Assembly (NCBI GenBank): GCA_963714125.1
Contig: OY970234.1
Coordinates: 2,790,001-2,854,000 of the forward strand
Direction of reading: 5' to 3'
DNA length: 64,000 nucleotides
Origin: CAWCAW01 sp963714125
GTDB lineage: Bacteria > Actinomycetota > Acidimicrobiia > Acidimicrobiales > UBA8190
The position numbers and the translations under genes were made by a program. Position 1 is the stretch's first letter; each line of letters opens with the position of its first letter. Below the pieces are notes generated by a model, which was not told the origin of the DNA, made no database searches, and saw only the letters and a program-made list of their open reading frames with translations. Shown here one piece after another: positions 51,742 to 59,841 of the stretch.

Positions 51742-52652
51742 TGGTCGCCCGTATCGCTGAGCAGCCCAATGAATGCGTCCTCGAGCCGGTGTCGAGCCGT
51801 AATGGTCTCCACGCCCACCTGGGCATGCACCAGCGCAGCCACCACGTCCTTGCGCGCCAGCCCTTCGAGTTCGAGCGATATGCCGCTGACATGTACGTGC
51901 AGGGACCGAACGCCGCGCATGTCGCCCAGGACAGCACACGCACGGGCCACGTCGTCGACCTCCAAGGAGACCGTGGTGGCAGCGCCGACGAGATCTGCGA
52001 CCGCCCCATGTGCCACCAATCGTCCGTGGTTCACGACGGCGACATGATCACAGAGCTGCTCCACCTCGCTCAGAAGATGGCTCGACAGCAATACCGTCGT
52101 GCCTCCCGCCGCCGCCTCTCGGATCACTCCCCGCACGTCGCGGGTTTGCTGGGGATCGAGCCCGTTGGTGGGCTCGTCGAGTATGAGCAGATCGGGTCGT
52201 CCCAGGAGCGCTTGCGCCAGTCCCAGCCTTTGTCGCATGCCCTGCGAATACGTTTTGAACTTCCGGTCGATCGCACTTCCCAAGGCGGCCAACTCAAGGG
52301 CCCGGTCGAGATTCGATTCCGACATGGGGGCCCCTCCGGCCCGCCAGAAGAGTTCGAGATTCCGGCGCCCCGACAGGTGCGGCACGAAGCCCGGAGAGTC
52401 GACCAAGACACCGACGCGTCGCAGCATCCGCGCGCCCGATTTCACCTCGTCGCCGAAGAGGCGGACCTGCCCGCTACTGGGGTGAATCAGTCCCACCAAC
52501 ATGCGCATCGTGGTTGTCTTCCCGGCTCCGTTCGGACCGAGCATCCCGAACACGCTTCCGGATTCGACCGTCAAGTTGAGCCTATCGACGGCCAACACGT
52601 CGCGGCTGTAACGCTTGGTCAGGTCCTCGATGACAATGGGGCTAGGCGACAC
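51738..52652 (-). CDS. ABC transporter ATP-binding protein
   Basis: A 304-aa ATPase for the ABC-2 permease. Walker A GPNGAGKTTT, Q-loop region VGVLVDSPGF, signature YSQGMRQRLGLA, Walker B LLILDEPTNGLDP and switch His in LLSSHLL are all in place. The C-terminal 90 residues form the accessory domain usual in drug/antibiotic ABC exporters. I start it at the second of two adjacent GTG codons (52652), after a GGGAG site. An ATG at 52748 would add 32 residues that look non-homologous. Confidence 0.93.
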   Translation of the reverse strand: MSPSPIVIEDLTKRYSRDVLAVDRLNLTVESGSVFGMLGPNGAGKTTTMRMLVGLIHPSSGQVRLFGDEVKSGARMLRRVGVLVDSPGFVPHLSGRRNLELFWRAGGAPMSESNLDRALELAALGSAIDRKFKTYSQGMRQRLGLAQALLGRPDLLILDEPTNGLDPQQTRDVRGVIREAAAGGTTVLLSSHLLSEVEQLCDHVAVVNHGRLVAHGAVADLVGAATTVSLEVDDVARACAVLGDMRGVRSLHVHVSGISLELEGLARKDVVAALVHAQVGVETITARHRLEDAFIGLLSDTGDQ

Positions 52653-52780
52653 CACTCTCCCGTTTCGCGGCCGATCCACCTCGGGAACCGCCCCCGGGAC
52701 ACTAGCGAGTGGCGTCAGTGCGATCCATGGCGGCGGCCCCCACCACACAGGGCCTCAGCGCCCCCAAGTAAGGTCGAATC

Positions 52781-53647
52781 GTGGCCGATGGCGATCCGAT
52801 TTCTGCCGGTGTCCCGCTTTCGCACCTCCCACAACAGGAAAAGGCAAAACGCGCCGGCAGCTTTGGAGGCGTGGCCACCCACTACGAACGCTTCCGCCCG
52901 GGGCCGCCGCCGGCCGCGGTGGACTGGCTCTTGGGCGAAGGTGTGCACCGCATTGTCGATCTCGGAGCAGGCACCGGGGCGTTGTCGAGGCTCCTCGTCG
53001 CCAGGGGCGATCACGTCGTCGCCGTCGAACCCGATGACCGCATGCGCTCCGTTTTGGTCGACGAGGTCCCCGGTGTGGAGGCGCTGTCCGGGCGAGGCGA
53101 ATCGATCCCGTTGCCCGACGGGGTCGCCGACGCCGTGCTGGCGTCGTCGTCGTGGCACTGGATGGACCTGGTTCCCACCCTTCACGAGGTAGCTCGGGTG
53201 TTGGTGCCGGGCGGCACCCTGGGCGTGGTGTGGTCCGGACCCGATCCCGAGGGTCCATTCGTGGCGCAAGCGCGCGCCCTCATGGCGGGACAACGTGGCG
53301 ATGGCCATGCTGAAGAGTCAGGCTCCTCCGCCTCGTCGAGCAATGAGTTCGCGGGGTTGATCATGGGCGATGTGGATCGCCCCGCATCGATTCTCGAGAT
53401 CCCGGCTGGTGTTCCCTTCGACCAGCCCGAGCGCCGCGTCTTTACGTGGGATGTGGGCCTCACCGCCGACGATCTCATCGGGCTGTTGGGCACCTTCAGC
53501 TGGATCATCACGATGCCCGCACAGACGCGTGCCGGTGTGCTTGGTGAAGCGCGCCGGCTCTTATGCGAGGTGCTCGGGGTCGTTGGTGACGTGACCGTCG
53601 ACGTGGCATTTCGCGCCGAAGCGTGGCGAACTCACCGGCACGGCTGA
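52781..53647 (+). CDS. Class I SAM-dependent methyltransferase
   Basis: A 288-aa methyltransferase: motif I IVDLGAGTGALSR, acidic residue in VVAVEPDDRM, ADAVLASSSWHWMD as motif IV, and ARVLVPGGTLGVVW as the post-II strand. The SSSWHW form is shared with trans-aconitate/ubiE-like sub-groups. The middle has a Ser-rich insert (EESGSSASSSNEF). GTG 52781 with AGG ten bases upstream. Diverges from the ABC exporter operon. Confidence 0.9.
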   Translation: MADGDPISAGVPLSHLPQQEKAKRAGSFGGVATHYERFRPGPPPAAVDWLLGEGVHRIVDLGAGTGALSRLLVARGDHVVAVEPDDRMRSVLVDEVPGVEALSGRGESIPLPDGVADAVLASSSWHWMDLVPTLHEVARVLVPGGTLGVVWSGPDPEGPFVAQARALMAGQRGDGHAEESGSSASSSNEFAGLIMGDVDRPASILEIPAGVPFDQPERRVFTWDVGLTADDLIGLLGTFSWIITMPAQTRAGVLGEARRLLCEVLGVVGDVTVDVAFRAEAWRTHRHG

Positions 53648-53666
53648 ATCGCAGCCTGAGGGCCGC

Positions 53667-54305
53667 CTACCCCCACGCCGGAGAAGGAGGCAATCCGTCA
53701 CGCCACAACCGTCCGTAGAGCCACGCCAACTCCTCGGCGGGAGCGTCGAAGCTCGGGATGCCGACACCGGGAGTTAACTTCGGCCATAGGCGCTCGCGCG
53801 ACCGAGGGAGCCACTCCATCACGAAGTCGTCCGACCAGTCGGCATGCGACACGCCGACGTCGAGATCGACGAGATGCACCTCCACTTCTTGCCAACGGCG
53901 AGAGGGCAACTCGAACAAGAAACGCCGCTGGCCACTGGAGTCCCGGGACTGGCCGTACCATGCCTCCGACGCGGCGCTGGGCCACGCAAGATCAAGGGCG
54001 AGCGCCGACGTCCGCACGTCCTGTATCAATTCCGCCGCAGGGCGACGAGACCCACGCTCGATCTCGTCTTCTCGACCGGCCGCTCCCCCTTCGTATTGGT
54101 CGACCACCTCACCCCGCACCGCCGCCTCGATGCGCCGGACGTGGCTGTCGCCGTTGCGAGCCAGGTGGGCCAGCACGTGGCCGACGGACCATCCGGGCAA
54201 TCTCGTGGCCCGGCGCACATCACCGTCGGTCAGCCCCTCGATAGCGGCGAACAAGCGCGTGTTGGCATCGGCGACGCGGGCCATGTCGGCCTCCGGAACG
54301 ATCAC
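53667..54305 (-). CDS. Maleylpyruvate isomerase family (mycothiol-dependent) protein
   Basis: A 212-aa DinB-like four-helix-bundle enzyme. ATRLPGWSVGHVLAHLARN carries the first metal His, and RRWQEVEVHLVDLDVG carries the Glu and second His, so the H...E-x-H zinc site is complete. Members use mycothiol, the actinobacterial thiol, to isomerise or conjugate small molecules. This supports an actinobacterial host. GTG 54305. The C-terminal 40 residues (AEELAWLYGRLW) match the usual small domain. Confidence 0.9.
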   Translation of the reverse strand: MIVPEADMARVADANTRLFAAIEGLTDGDVRRATRLPGWSVGHVLAHLARNGDSHVRRIEAAVRGEVVDQYEGGAAGREDEIERGSRRPAAELIQDVRTSALALDLAWPSAASEAWYGQSRDSSGQRRFLFELPSRRWQEVEVHLVDLDVGVSHADWSDDFVMEWLPRSRERLWPKLTPGVGIPSFDAPAEELAWLYGRLWRDGLPPSPAWG

Positions 54306-54374
54306 GGCCCCACGCTACCGAATCACCCCGCCCATGCTTGAGTCGCCCGCAATCTTGGGCTCGTGGGCGAAAGT

Positions 54375-54391
54375 GGGGGCTCGATTCCCCC
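54375..54391 (+). repeat. Short GC hairpin before the DUF3817 gene
   Basis: GGGGG-CTCGATT-CCCCC is a perfect 5-base stem with a 7-base loop, 30 bases before the DUF3817 start. It resembles a tRNA T-arm in size and loop, but no other tRNA arm is present. It may affect the leader of the downstream operon. Confidence 0.3.
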
Positions 54392-54420
54392 GGCGCGACC
54401 GGCCCACTACCGTTGAGGCC

Positions 54421-54774
54421 ATGGCCAAGACCCTCGACCGCCGCGTGCTGCTGCGGTATCGCGTCATGGCGTACACGACGGCGGTGCTGCTCATCGTGCT
54501 CGTTTTCGTGGGGATCCCGTTGCAGATCTGGGACCACCAATTGCTGGTGGTCCGGGTGGTGGGGACCTTGCATGGCTACCTCTACATCGTCTATTTGATC
54601 GTCGCCTTCGATTTCACGCGCAAGATGAGGGTTCCCCTCCCCTTGATGATCTTGGTCCTGTTAGCCGGCACGGTGCCCTTCGCTGCCATCGTGGCCGAAC
54701 GGCTCCTCACTCGCCGCTACAACACCGTTGTGGCGGTGACCCCCTCTACGGCGGCGCACGCACCAGAGCCATGA
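54421..54774 (+). CDS. DUF3817 family membrane protein
   Basis: A 117-aa membrane protein with three helices. LLRYRVMAYTTAVLLIVLVF, VGTLHGYLYIVYLIVAFD and LAGTVPFAAIVAERLLTRR are the diagnostic DUF3817 phrases, found mainly in actinobacteria. Function unknown. ATG 54421. The longer frame running antisense through the previous gene is not used. Its stop overlaps the next gene start by four bases. First gene of a four-gene membrane/P450 operon. Confidence 0.92.
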   Translation: MAKTLDRRVLLRYRVMAYTTAVLLIVLVFVGIPLQIWDHQLLVVRVVGTLHGYLYIVYLIVAFDFTRKMRVPLPLMILVLLAGTVPFAAIVAERLLTRRYNTVVAVTPSTAAHAPEP

Positions 54775-55256
54775 CGATCGCCCCCGCGCCCGGCATCCCG
54801 GGCGAGGACCAACCCCGGACCGTCGACTGGTGGAGCACACGCGCCGTGATCGCCCACATCGCCTTGGTGATTTGGGTACCGGGATGCGCCGTGGCGGCGT
54901 GGTGGCAGGTGGGGATCGCTCTCGGTGGCGACAGCCTGGGATGGGTCTATTCCGTCATGTGGCCGTGCTTCGCCGTGTTCGGCGTCATCTTTTGGTGGTA
55001 CCTGGTGCACGACGATCCCGACTCCCTCGGGGCCCGAGGCCTACGGCGCGCCCAAGAGGCCGGCGCCGCTAGCCAGCTCGTCGATGCCGCCACCGGCACC
55101 GGCGCGTCCCATGTTCCGATGACGGGCAGCCCTTCGCCCCAGATGGAGCCCGCCGATCCGAAGGATGGGGACGATAGGGATGATCCGGAACTGGCGGCGT
55201 ACAACGCTTATCTCGCTTCGTTGGCCGAACAGCCCAAGACATGGCGGCGCTCGTGA
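54771..55256 (+). CDS. Hypothetical membrane protein
   Basis: A 161-aa protein with two membrane helices (about 25-46 and 59-78), then an acidic, Pro/Gly-rich cytoplasmic tail ending DPELAAYNAYLASLAEQ, a phrase I associate with actinobacterial membrane proteins next to DUF3817 genes. ATG overlaps the DUF3817 stop (ATGA). Function unknown. Confidence 0.8.
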   Translation: MTIAPAPGIPGEDQPRTVDWWSTRAVIAHIALVIWVPGCAVAAWWQVGIALGGDSLGWVYSVMWPCFAVFGVIFWWYLVHDDPDSLGARGLRRAQEAGAASQLVDAATGTGASHVPMTGSPSPQMEPADPKDGDDRDDPELAAYNAYLASLAEQPKTWRRS

Positions 55257-55290
55257 GCGCTCGCCGCGTCGCGCCCGCTAGCTTCAGCCC

Positions 55291-56091
55291 GTGACTCAGC
55301 TCTATGGCACCTTGATCGGTCGCTGGTACGTGACCGCCCTCGGAATCACCTTCTTGTGGCGGGCGTCACGACAGCTCGGTTGGCGCAACACCATTCTCTA
55401 CTCGGCTGTCGCCCTCGGCGTTGGCATCGTGGCCGAAAACGGGTCCGTGCACTTCGGCATTCCGTACACGACCTACGCGTTCAACGCCGCTTTGCGCAAG
55501 AAAGAGATCTTCGTGGGCGACGTCCCGCTCATGGTGCCGCTGTCCTATACGTTTCTCGGCTACTTCGGTTTCGCGGCGGGCCGGATGGTGGCCAGTGGAC
55601 CCCACCACACGCGAGCCCGCCGCCCCTGGCAGGAGTTCCTCCTCGCCCTGATCATGACGGTGTGGGCGCTGTGGATCATCGATCCCGTGTCGCGCCTGGG
55701 CTCGCGATGGTTCCTCGGCGACGTGTTTCACTACCGGGGCCCTGGGTTTTGGTTTGGACTACCCCTGGCCAGCCAAGCCGGTTTCACCTTGACGGCCGGG
55801 ATACTCATATCGGTGCTCATGTGGCTTACCCGTCACGAGCCCGATCGGCCCGTCCCTCACTGGCGCCAACACCCGCACCTGGTGGCGTTGATCACCTACA
55901 ACGTCGAGGTGGTGTGGCTGGCGGTGGTGGCCTTTGTGCTGGGTGCCGACGAGATCGGTGGTGCCGCTGTGCTCATCTGGGTCCCGGCGCTGGCCCTGAC
56001 GGCGGTGATGTGGAGCAACATGGGCGCCATCGACCAAGCCTCGACACCAAGCGACGTGACCCAACGCACCCATTCGGGAGGATCGTCATGA
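55291..56091 (+). CDS. Carotenoid-biosynthesis-type membrane protein (CruF/DUF422-like)
   Basis: A 266-aa protein with about seven membrane helices. AENGSVHFGIPYTTYAF, GDVPLMVPLSYTFLGYFGF and the paired Trp/Pro-rich helices match the family of bisanhydrobacterioruberin hydratase/CruF, which hydrates the ends of lycopene-like carotenoids. Conserved Glu, His and Asp lie on the membrane-facing loops as expected. GTG 55291, 34 bases after the previous gene. Its stop overlaps the P450 start by four bases, so the two probably modify the same hydrophobic substrate. Confidence 0.78.
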   Translation: MTQLYGTLIGRWYVTALGITFLWRASRQLGWRNTILYSAVALGVGIVAENGSVHFGIPYTTYAFNAALRKKEIFVGDVPLMVPLSYTFLGYFGFAAGRMVASGPHHTRARRPWQEFLLALIMTVWALWIIDPVSRLGSRWFLGDVFHYRGPGFWFGLPLASQAGFTLTAGILISVLMWLTRHEPDRPVPHWRQHPHLVALITYNVEVVWLAVVAFVLGADEIGGAAVLIWVPALALTAVMWSNMGAIDQASTPSDVTQRTHSGGSS

Positions 56092-57269
56092 CTGCCGGCA
56101 CCACACCCGCCATCGGCGACCCCGAGTTTTTCGCCGGCGACCCGTATCCGGCCCTGGCGGATCTGCGCCAACGCTGTCCCGTCGACTGGCGCCAGGACGA
56201 TGGGTATTGGGTCGTGACCAAGCACGCCGACATCCAGAGCATGAGCCGAGACCCGCAGCGGTTCTGCTCGAGCCAGGGCGTGTTGCTCGCCGATCGAGAT
56301 CGGCAGGTGGCATCCGATGACTCGCTGCTCTACCTCGACCCCCCCGGGCACGCCAAATACCGCCAGCTCGTCAGCCGGGCCTTCACGCCGCGGCGAGTGG
56401 CGGAGCTCGAGCCTCGCCTCCGAGAGCTCACCGTGGCGCTGTTGGACCGCATCGACCCCAAAGCGCCGATCGACGTGGTGAAGGCAGTCACCGCCCCCCT
56501 GCCGTTGGCCGTGATCTCCGAGCTCCTCGGTCTGCCGCCCGAAGATGCCGAGGACTTCCGGCGGTGGTCGGACGCCATTATGGAAGCAGCGACCTCCCTC
56601 AACGATGAGAACGCCGCCCTCGCCTTGGAGCTGTTCGTCTACCTCGATGGACAGCTGGAAGCCCACCGCACAGACCCCCGAGATGATCTCCTCGGGGCGC
56701 TGCTCGCCGCTGAAGTTGACGGTGAGCATCTTTCCCAGCAAGAGCTCCTTGGTTTCTGCATGACGCTGCTGGTGGCCGGCAATGAGACAACCCGCTCCCT
56801 CATGTCGGGGGGGATCGTGGCTCTGGCCGAGTACCCGGACCAACGAGCCGACCTCGTGGCCCACCCCGAGCTCATGGCGGGGGCGGTGGAAGAGATGTTG
56901 CGTTGGGTGACACCGATCATGGCCATGGCGCGCACCACCACCGAGCCCGTGCAGATCGGGACCACCGACGTCGGGTCAGGAGAGTACGTGCTGATGGTGT
57001 ACGGCGCCGGCAATCGAGACGAAGACGTGTTTGCCCCTGACGCCGAGCGATTCAACATCAGCCGGTCGCCAAACCCTCATCTGTCGTTTGGTTTTGGAGA
57101 ACACTTCTGCATCGGCGCCGGACTGGCTCGCCTCGAAGCACGGGTGTTGTTCTCCGAGCTCCTGGCGCGCTGGCCGCGGTACGAACTGGCCGGCGCCATC
57201 GACCGTCGGCCCTCGACGCTCTTTCGTCAGTTCGGCTCCGTGCCCGTCATCTTCGAGCCCGGTTCGTAA
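56088..57269 (+). CDS. Cytochrome P450
   Basis: A 393-aa soluble bacterial P450. I-helix LLVAGNETTR holds the oxygen-activating Thr, the K-helix ExxR is EEMLR, and the heme-binding loop FGFGEHFCIGAGLAR carries the Cys ligand near residue 340. The N-terminal GDPYPALADLRQRCPV and later DPPGHAKYRQLVSRAFTPRR are typical of actinobacterial CYPs. ATG 56088 has an ideal GGGAGG site and overlaps the carotenoid-type gene by four bases. No ferredoxin gene is next to it. Substrate unknown; a terpenoid or carotenoid is suggested by context. Confidence 0.95.
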   Translation: MTAGTTPAIGDPEFFAGDPYPALADLRQRCPVDWRQDDGYWVVTKHADIQSMSRDPQRFCSSQGVLLADRDRQVASDDSLLYLDPPGHAKYRQLVSRAFTPRRVAELEPRLRELTVALLDRIDPKAPIDVVKAVTAPLPLAVISELLGLPPEDAEDFRRWSDAIMEAATSLNDENAALALELFVYLDGQLEAHRTDPRDDLLGALLAAEVDGEHLSQQELLGFCMTLLVAGNETTRSLMSGGIVALAEYPDQRADLVAHPELMAGAVEEMLRWVTPIMAMARTTTEPVQIGTTDVGSGEYVLMVYGAGNRDEDVFAPDAERFNISRSPNPHLSFGFGEHFCIGAGLARLEARVLFSELLARWPRYELAGAIDRRPSTLFRQFGSVPVIFEPGS

Positions 57270-57296
57270 CGACACCGCCGGGCCGTCACCGAAGTC

Positions 57297-58193
57297 TCAG
57301 GTGGACGCGTCCTGAGCGGCCCGCCACGCCGACAGGTCGAGGCGCGGGTAACGGCGGGCCACACTGGCCAGCGTTTCCTCGGTCCAAAAATGATGCCCGG
57401 GAGGCGGGAAACCAAGGACGGCCAGCTGTCGGGCCGTGGCGCCCTCAACGAAGGAGTGCCACTCGGGCGAGAACCCCTTGAACGGCCAGGCCTGGTACCC
57501 GCCCCATGCCATGCCGGCGTCCTGATACGACACGTGCAGCATGAATCGGGCCTGGGTGGGATCGGCGAAATCGATGGAACGGTGGTACACGTCGGGGCGG
57601 TACACCACGATGGACCCGGCCGGCCCCGAGGCGTCGGAAGGGTCGTCATACAGCGCCCCGTAGTCGGCCAAGTTCAACGTGTGCTCCTCAACGGGCACCA
57701 GATTCGTGCGCCGGCGCGACACGAAACGGGTGGCGCCGTTGTCAGCGGTGACGTCATTGAGGTAGATGAACGTCTCCATCTGGTGGTAGCCCGGCTCCGA
57801 ACGGGGCACCGTCAGCGTGTGGTTCGGGTAGTCGACGTGAAGAAGCTTGTTGTAGTCCGAAGGTTGGCCCGCGTACTTGGCGGTGACGATGGCCAAGTAC
57901 ATCCGTACATCCTTGGCGCCGAGCAGCGTCTGGGCCAGGTCGATCATGACGTCGCTCACCACCAAGGCGTTCAACGATCGGCTGCGAAACGGGAACTCCG
58001 GCCATGACGCGTCCCATGTCCGCCACTTGTCGAGCGTGGCGTCCGCACCCGCGGCCATTTCCTCGGCGCTCGGAAACAACTTGGTGAGGGCGTTTTGAGC
58101 GCGCACCAGGACCTCCTCAGGAAAGGCCCGGTCCAAGACGAACCAGCCCTCGTCATCCCAGGTGCGCTTCACCGTGCTCAGGGCGTCGCTCAT
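57297..58193 (-). CDS. Phytanoyl-CoA dioxygenase (PhyH) family protein
   Basis: A 298-aa Fe(II)/2-oxoglutarate oxygenase. Iron ligands are the HxD pair in LLHVDYPNH and a distal His in YHRSIDF. The 2-oxoglutarate Arg should be in QARFMLHVSY. The beta-helix core spans about 100-250. It hydroxylates a C-H bond in an unknown substrate. ATG 58193, 14 bases after the NIPSNAP-like gene. An in-frame start further up would overlap that gene. Last gene of the minus-strand cluster. Confidence 0.92.
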   Translation of the reverse strand: MSDALSTVKRTWDDEGWFVLDRAFPEEVLVRAQNALTKLFPSAEEMAAGADATLDKWRTWDASWPEFPFRSRSLNALVVSDVMIDLAQTLLGAKDVRMYLAIVTAKYAGQPSDYNKLLHVDYPNHTLTVPRSEPGYHQMETFIYLNDVTADNGATRFVSRRRTNLVPVEEHTLNLADYGALYDDPSDASGPAGSIVVYRPDVYHRSIDFADPTQARFMLHVSYQDAGMAWGGYQAWPFKGFSPEWHSFVEGATARQLAVLGFPPPGHHFWTEETLASVARRYPRLDLSAWRAAQDAST

Positions 58194-58207
58194 CGATGGA
58201 CCGTCTC

Positions 58208-58906
58208 TCAATACAGGGGGGACCAGGCGCTTGTCCGCAACAGCTTGCTCTCCCACTGGTCGCGATACGCCAACGCATCGTGCATGAACTGGCCCGGGGC
58301 CCGGTGCTCAGGGCGTGCCTCGCTGGCCAACAGGTGCAACAGCACATCGTGATTGACGATCTTCTGCATCAAGATGGCCTCTTTGCGCCGCCCGGCGCCG
58401 AAGGCGACCTGGAATACCACCTGAATGTCGAGCAACGACGATCCGCGCGCCACCATGGGCCGGTAGTACCCCGTCTCCCAAAACGACACGTAGTCGTCAA
58501 TGGCAACGTGGGGCCATCCGGTGTCCTCCATGTACAACGACGGTGGGTGTTCAGCGCCGTCGGAAGGCACCGAGGCAAGGTCGACCTCCTGCAAGGGTGA
58601 CCAAGGCACCGGCACCAAGACCTTGGCGCTGACGCCATGACGCATCTCGTCACAACGCCGCGCCCAGTCCCGCAGATCGCCGCCCAGGACCCGCTGCGAG
58701 AGACGCTCCCACGCGGCGCCGTCACGCACGGCCGAGATGGTCACCACATGGTAGGCAGGCCCGGTGCCGTGAGCGTGGTGACAGAACCACAGGAGCCGAG
58801 CGTCGTCGCCATCCGCCAAAATAGGCATGAACTCGTGGCGATAAGCCGCCTCGAACTCGTCTTCGTACGCGCCACGCACATGATGGACCTCGTGCAAGAA
58901 CAGCAT
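58208..58906 (-). CDS. NIPSNAP-like (dimeric alpha/beta barrel) protein
   Basis: A 232-aa protein with two similar halves. The first opens LHEVHHVRGAYEDEFEAAY and continues RLLWFCHHAHGTGPAYHVVT, the look of a NIPSNAP/ABM-type ferredoxin-like fold. The second half (about 120-225) seems to repeat the fold (LLDIQVVFQVAFGAGRR). Many His residues line the first half. Such proteins are often found next to oxygenases in actinobacteria. ATG 58906. Upstream of and coupled to the PhyH gene. Confidence 0.75.
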   Translation of the reverse strand: MLFLHEVHHVRGAYEDEFEAAYRHEFMPILADGDDARLLWFCHHAHGTGPAYHVVTISAVRDGAAWERLSQRVLGGDLRDWARRCDEMRHGVSAKVLVPVPWSPLQEVDLASVPSDGAEHPPSLYMEDTGWPHVAIDDYVSFWETGYYRPMVARGSSLLDIQVVFQVAFGAGRRKEAILMQKIVNHDVLLHLLASEARPEHRAPGQFMHDALAYRDQWESKLLRTSAWSPLY

Positions 58907-58959
58907 CAGTCGCCCCCTCGTTGCCCGTTGACTCGGGCAGCACGAAGATAGTCCTCCGC

Positions 58960-59820
58960 TCAGGCGGTGGGCATGGGAAAGATGAGTTCCTCTTCCCTGG
59001 CGGAATCAATGGCGTCGCGCTCTTGTTGTGCATCTTGGCCCTCAAACGCCTCCACGGCCGCCAACACGGTCGGCAGCAGGTGGCGATCCCCCGGCGTGCA
59101 CAACGCATGGACCTCGGGTCGAGCCAGTGTGAAGGCGACGCCGCGGGCCACGTCTGCTTCGGAGGTATAGGGCTCATACCAGGTGCCCGCCGTGTGGGGC
59201 CGCTGTCCCCACGGTCGGGCTGCCACCGCCTTTATGGCCATGACCCCGACATCGCGGGCGGCGGCCTCGGCCAAAAGCGCCTCGGCATGGCGTCGGTAGG
59301 TGACATGCGCCCACAACCGGGCGTTGACGGGGAACATGACGGTATCGAGGTCGTAACGGCGCAGAGCCTCCAGATGAGCGACAGGGGCGTCCATGTCGTG
59401 CCCGGTGATGCCCACCCACCGGCACAGCCCTTGCTGGCGCGCCGCCATGATGGCGTCGAGCGCCTCGGCGCGGGCATCGAGCTCGGCCACGCTCGTCACC
59501 GCGTGCAGCTGATAGAGGTCAAAGTACTCACAGCCAAGTAGGCGAAGAGACTCCTCGAGCTGTGCTCTGACGCCGACGGCGGAATGACGCAACGTCTTGC
59601 ACGCCACAAAGAGCCGGTCGCGTACGGGGGCCAGGAAAGGCCCGAGGAGTTCTTGGGCCCGCCCGTACTGCGGTGCCACATCGAGGTGATTGACGCCGGC
59701 CTCTAAGGCGGCGCTGAAAGCCACCTCGGTGGATTGGGCGTCGCCGTCCCAAAAGGCGGCCCCGCCGAGCACGGCTACAGACGATTGATGGTTGGTGCGT
59801 CCCAAGCGCCGGGTCTGCAC
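58960..59820 (-). CDS. Aldo/keto reductase
   Basis: A 286-aa (beta/alpha)8 reductase. The catalytic tetrad can be placed: Asp in HLDVAPQYG with Tyr five residues later, Lys in VACKT, and His in LYQLHAV. The C-terminal cofactor loop is short. It belongs to the AKR group acting on small aldehydes or ketones with NAD(P)H. GTG 59820 follows the iron-type ABC ATPase stop by 21 bases, so it may be read from the same transcript. Confidence 0.9.
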   Translation of the reverse strand: MQTRRLGRTNHQSSVAVLGGAAFWDGDAQSTEVAFSAALEAGVNHLDVAPQYGRAQELLGPFLAPVRDRLFVACKTLRHSAVGVRAQLEESLRLLGCEYFDLYQLHAVTSVAELDARAEALDAIMAARQQGLCRWVGITGHDMDAPVAHLEALRRYDLDTVMFPVNARLWAHVTYRRHAEALLAEAAARDVGVMAIKAVAARPWGQRPHTAGTWYEPYTSEADVARGVAFTLARPEVHALCTPGDRHLLPTVLAAVEAFEGQDAQQERDAIDSAREEELIFPMPTA

Positions 59821-59841
59821 GTCGGCACCGTAGCGCGTCGT

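Noticed and set aside
54375..54391. Hairpin resembling a tRNA T-arm
   Set aside because: No D-arm, anticodon arm or matching acceptor stem can be drawn around it, so it is not called a tRNA.
55356..56087. Apparent N-terminal extension of the P450
   Set aside because: The frame runs through the carotenoid-type gene in another frame. The P450 has its own ATG and ribosome site at 56088.
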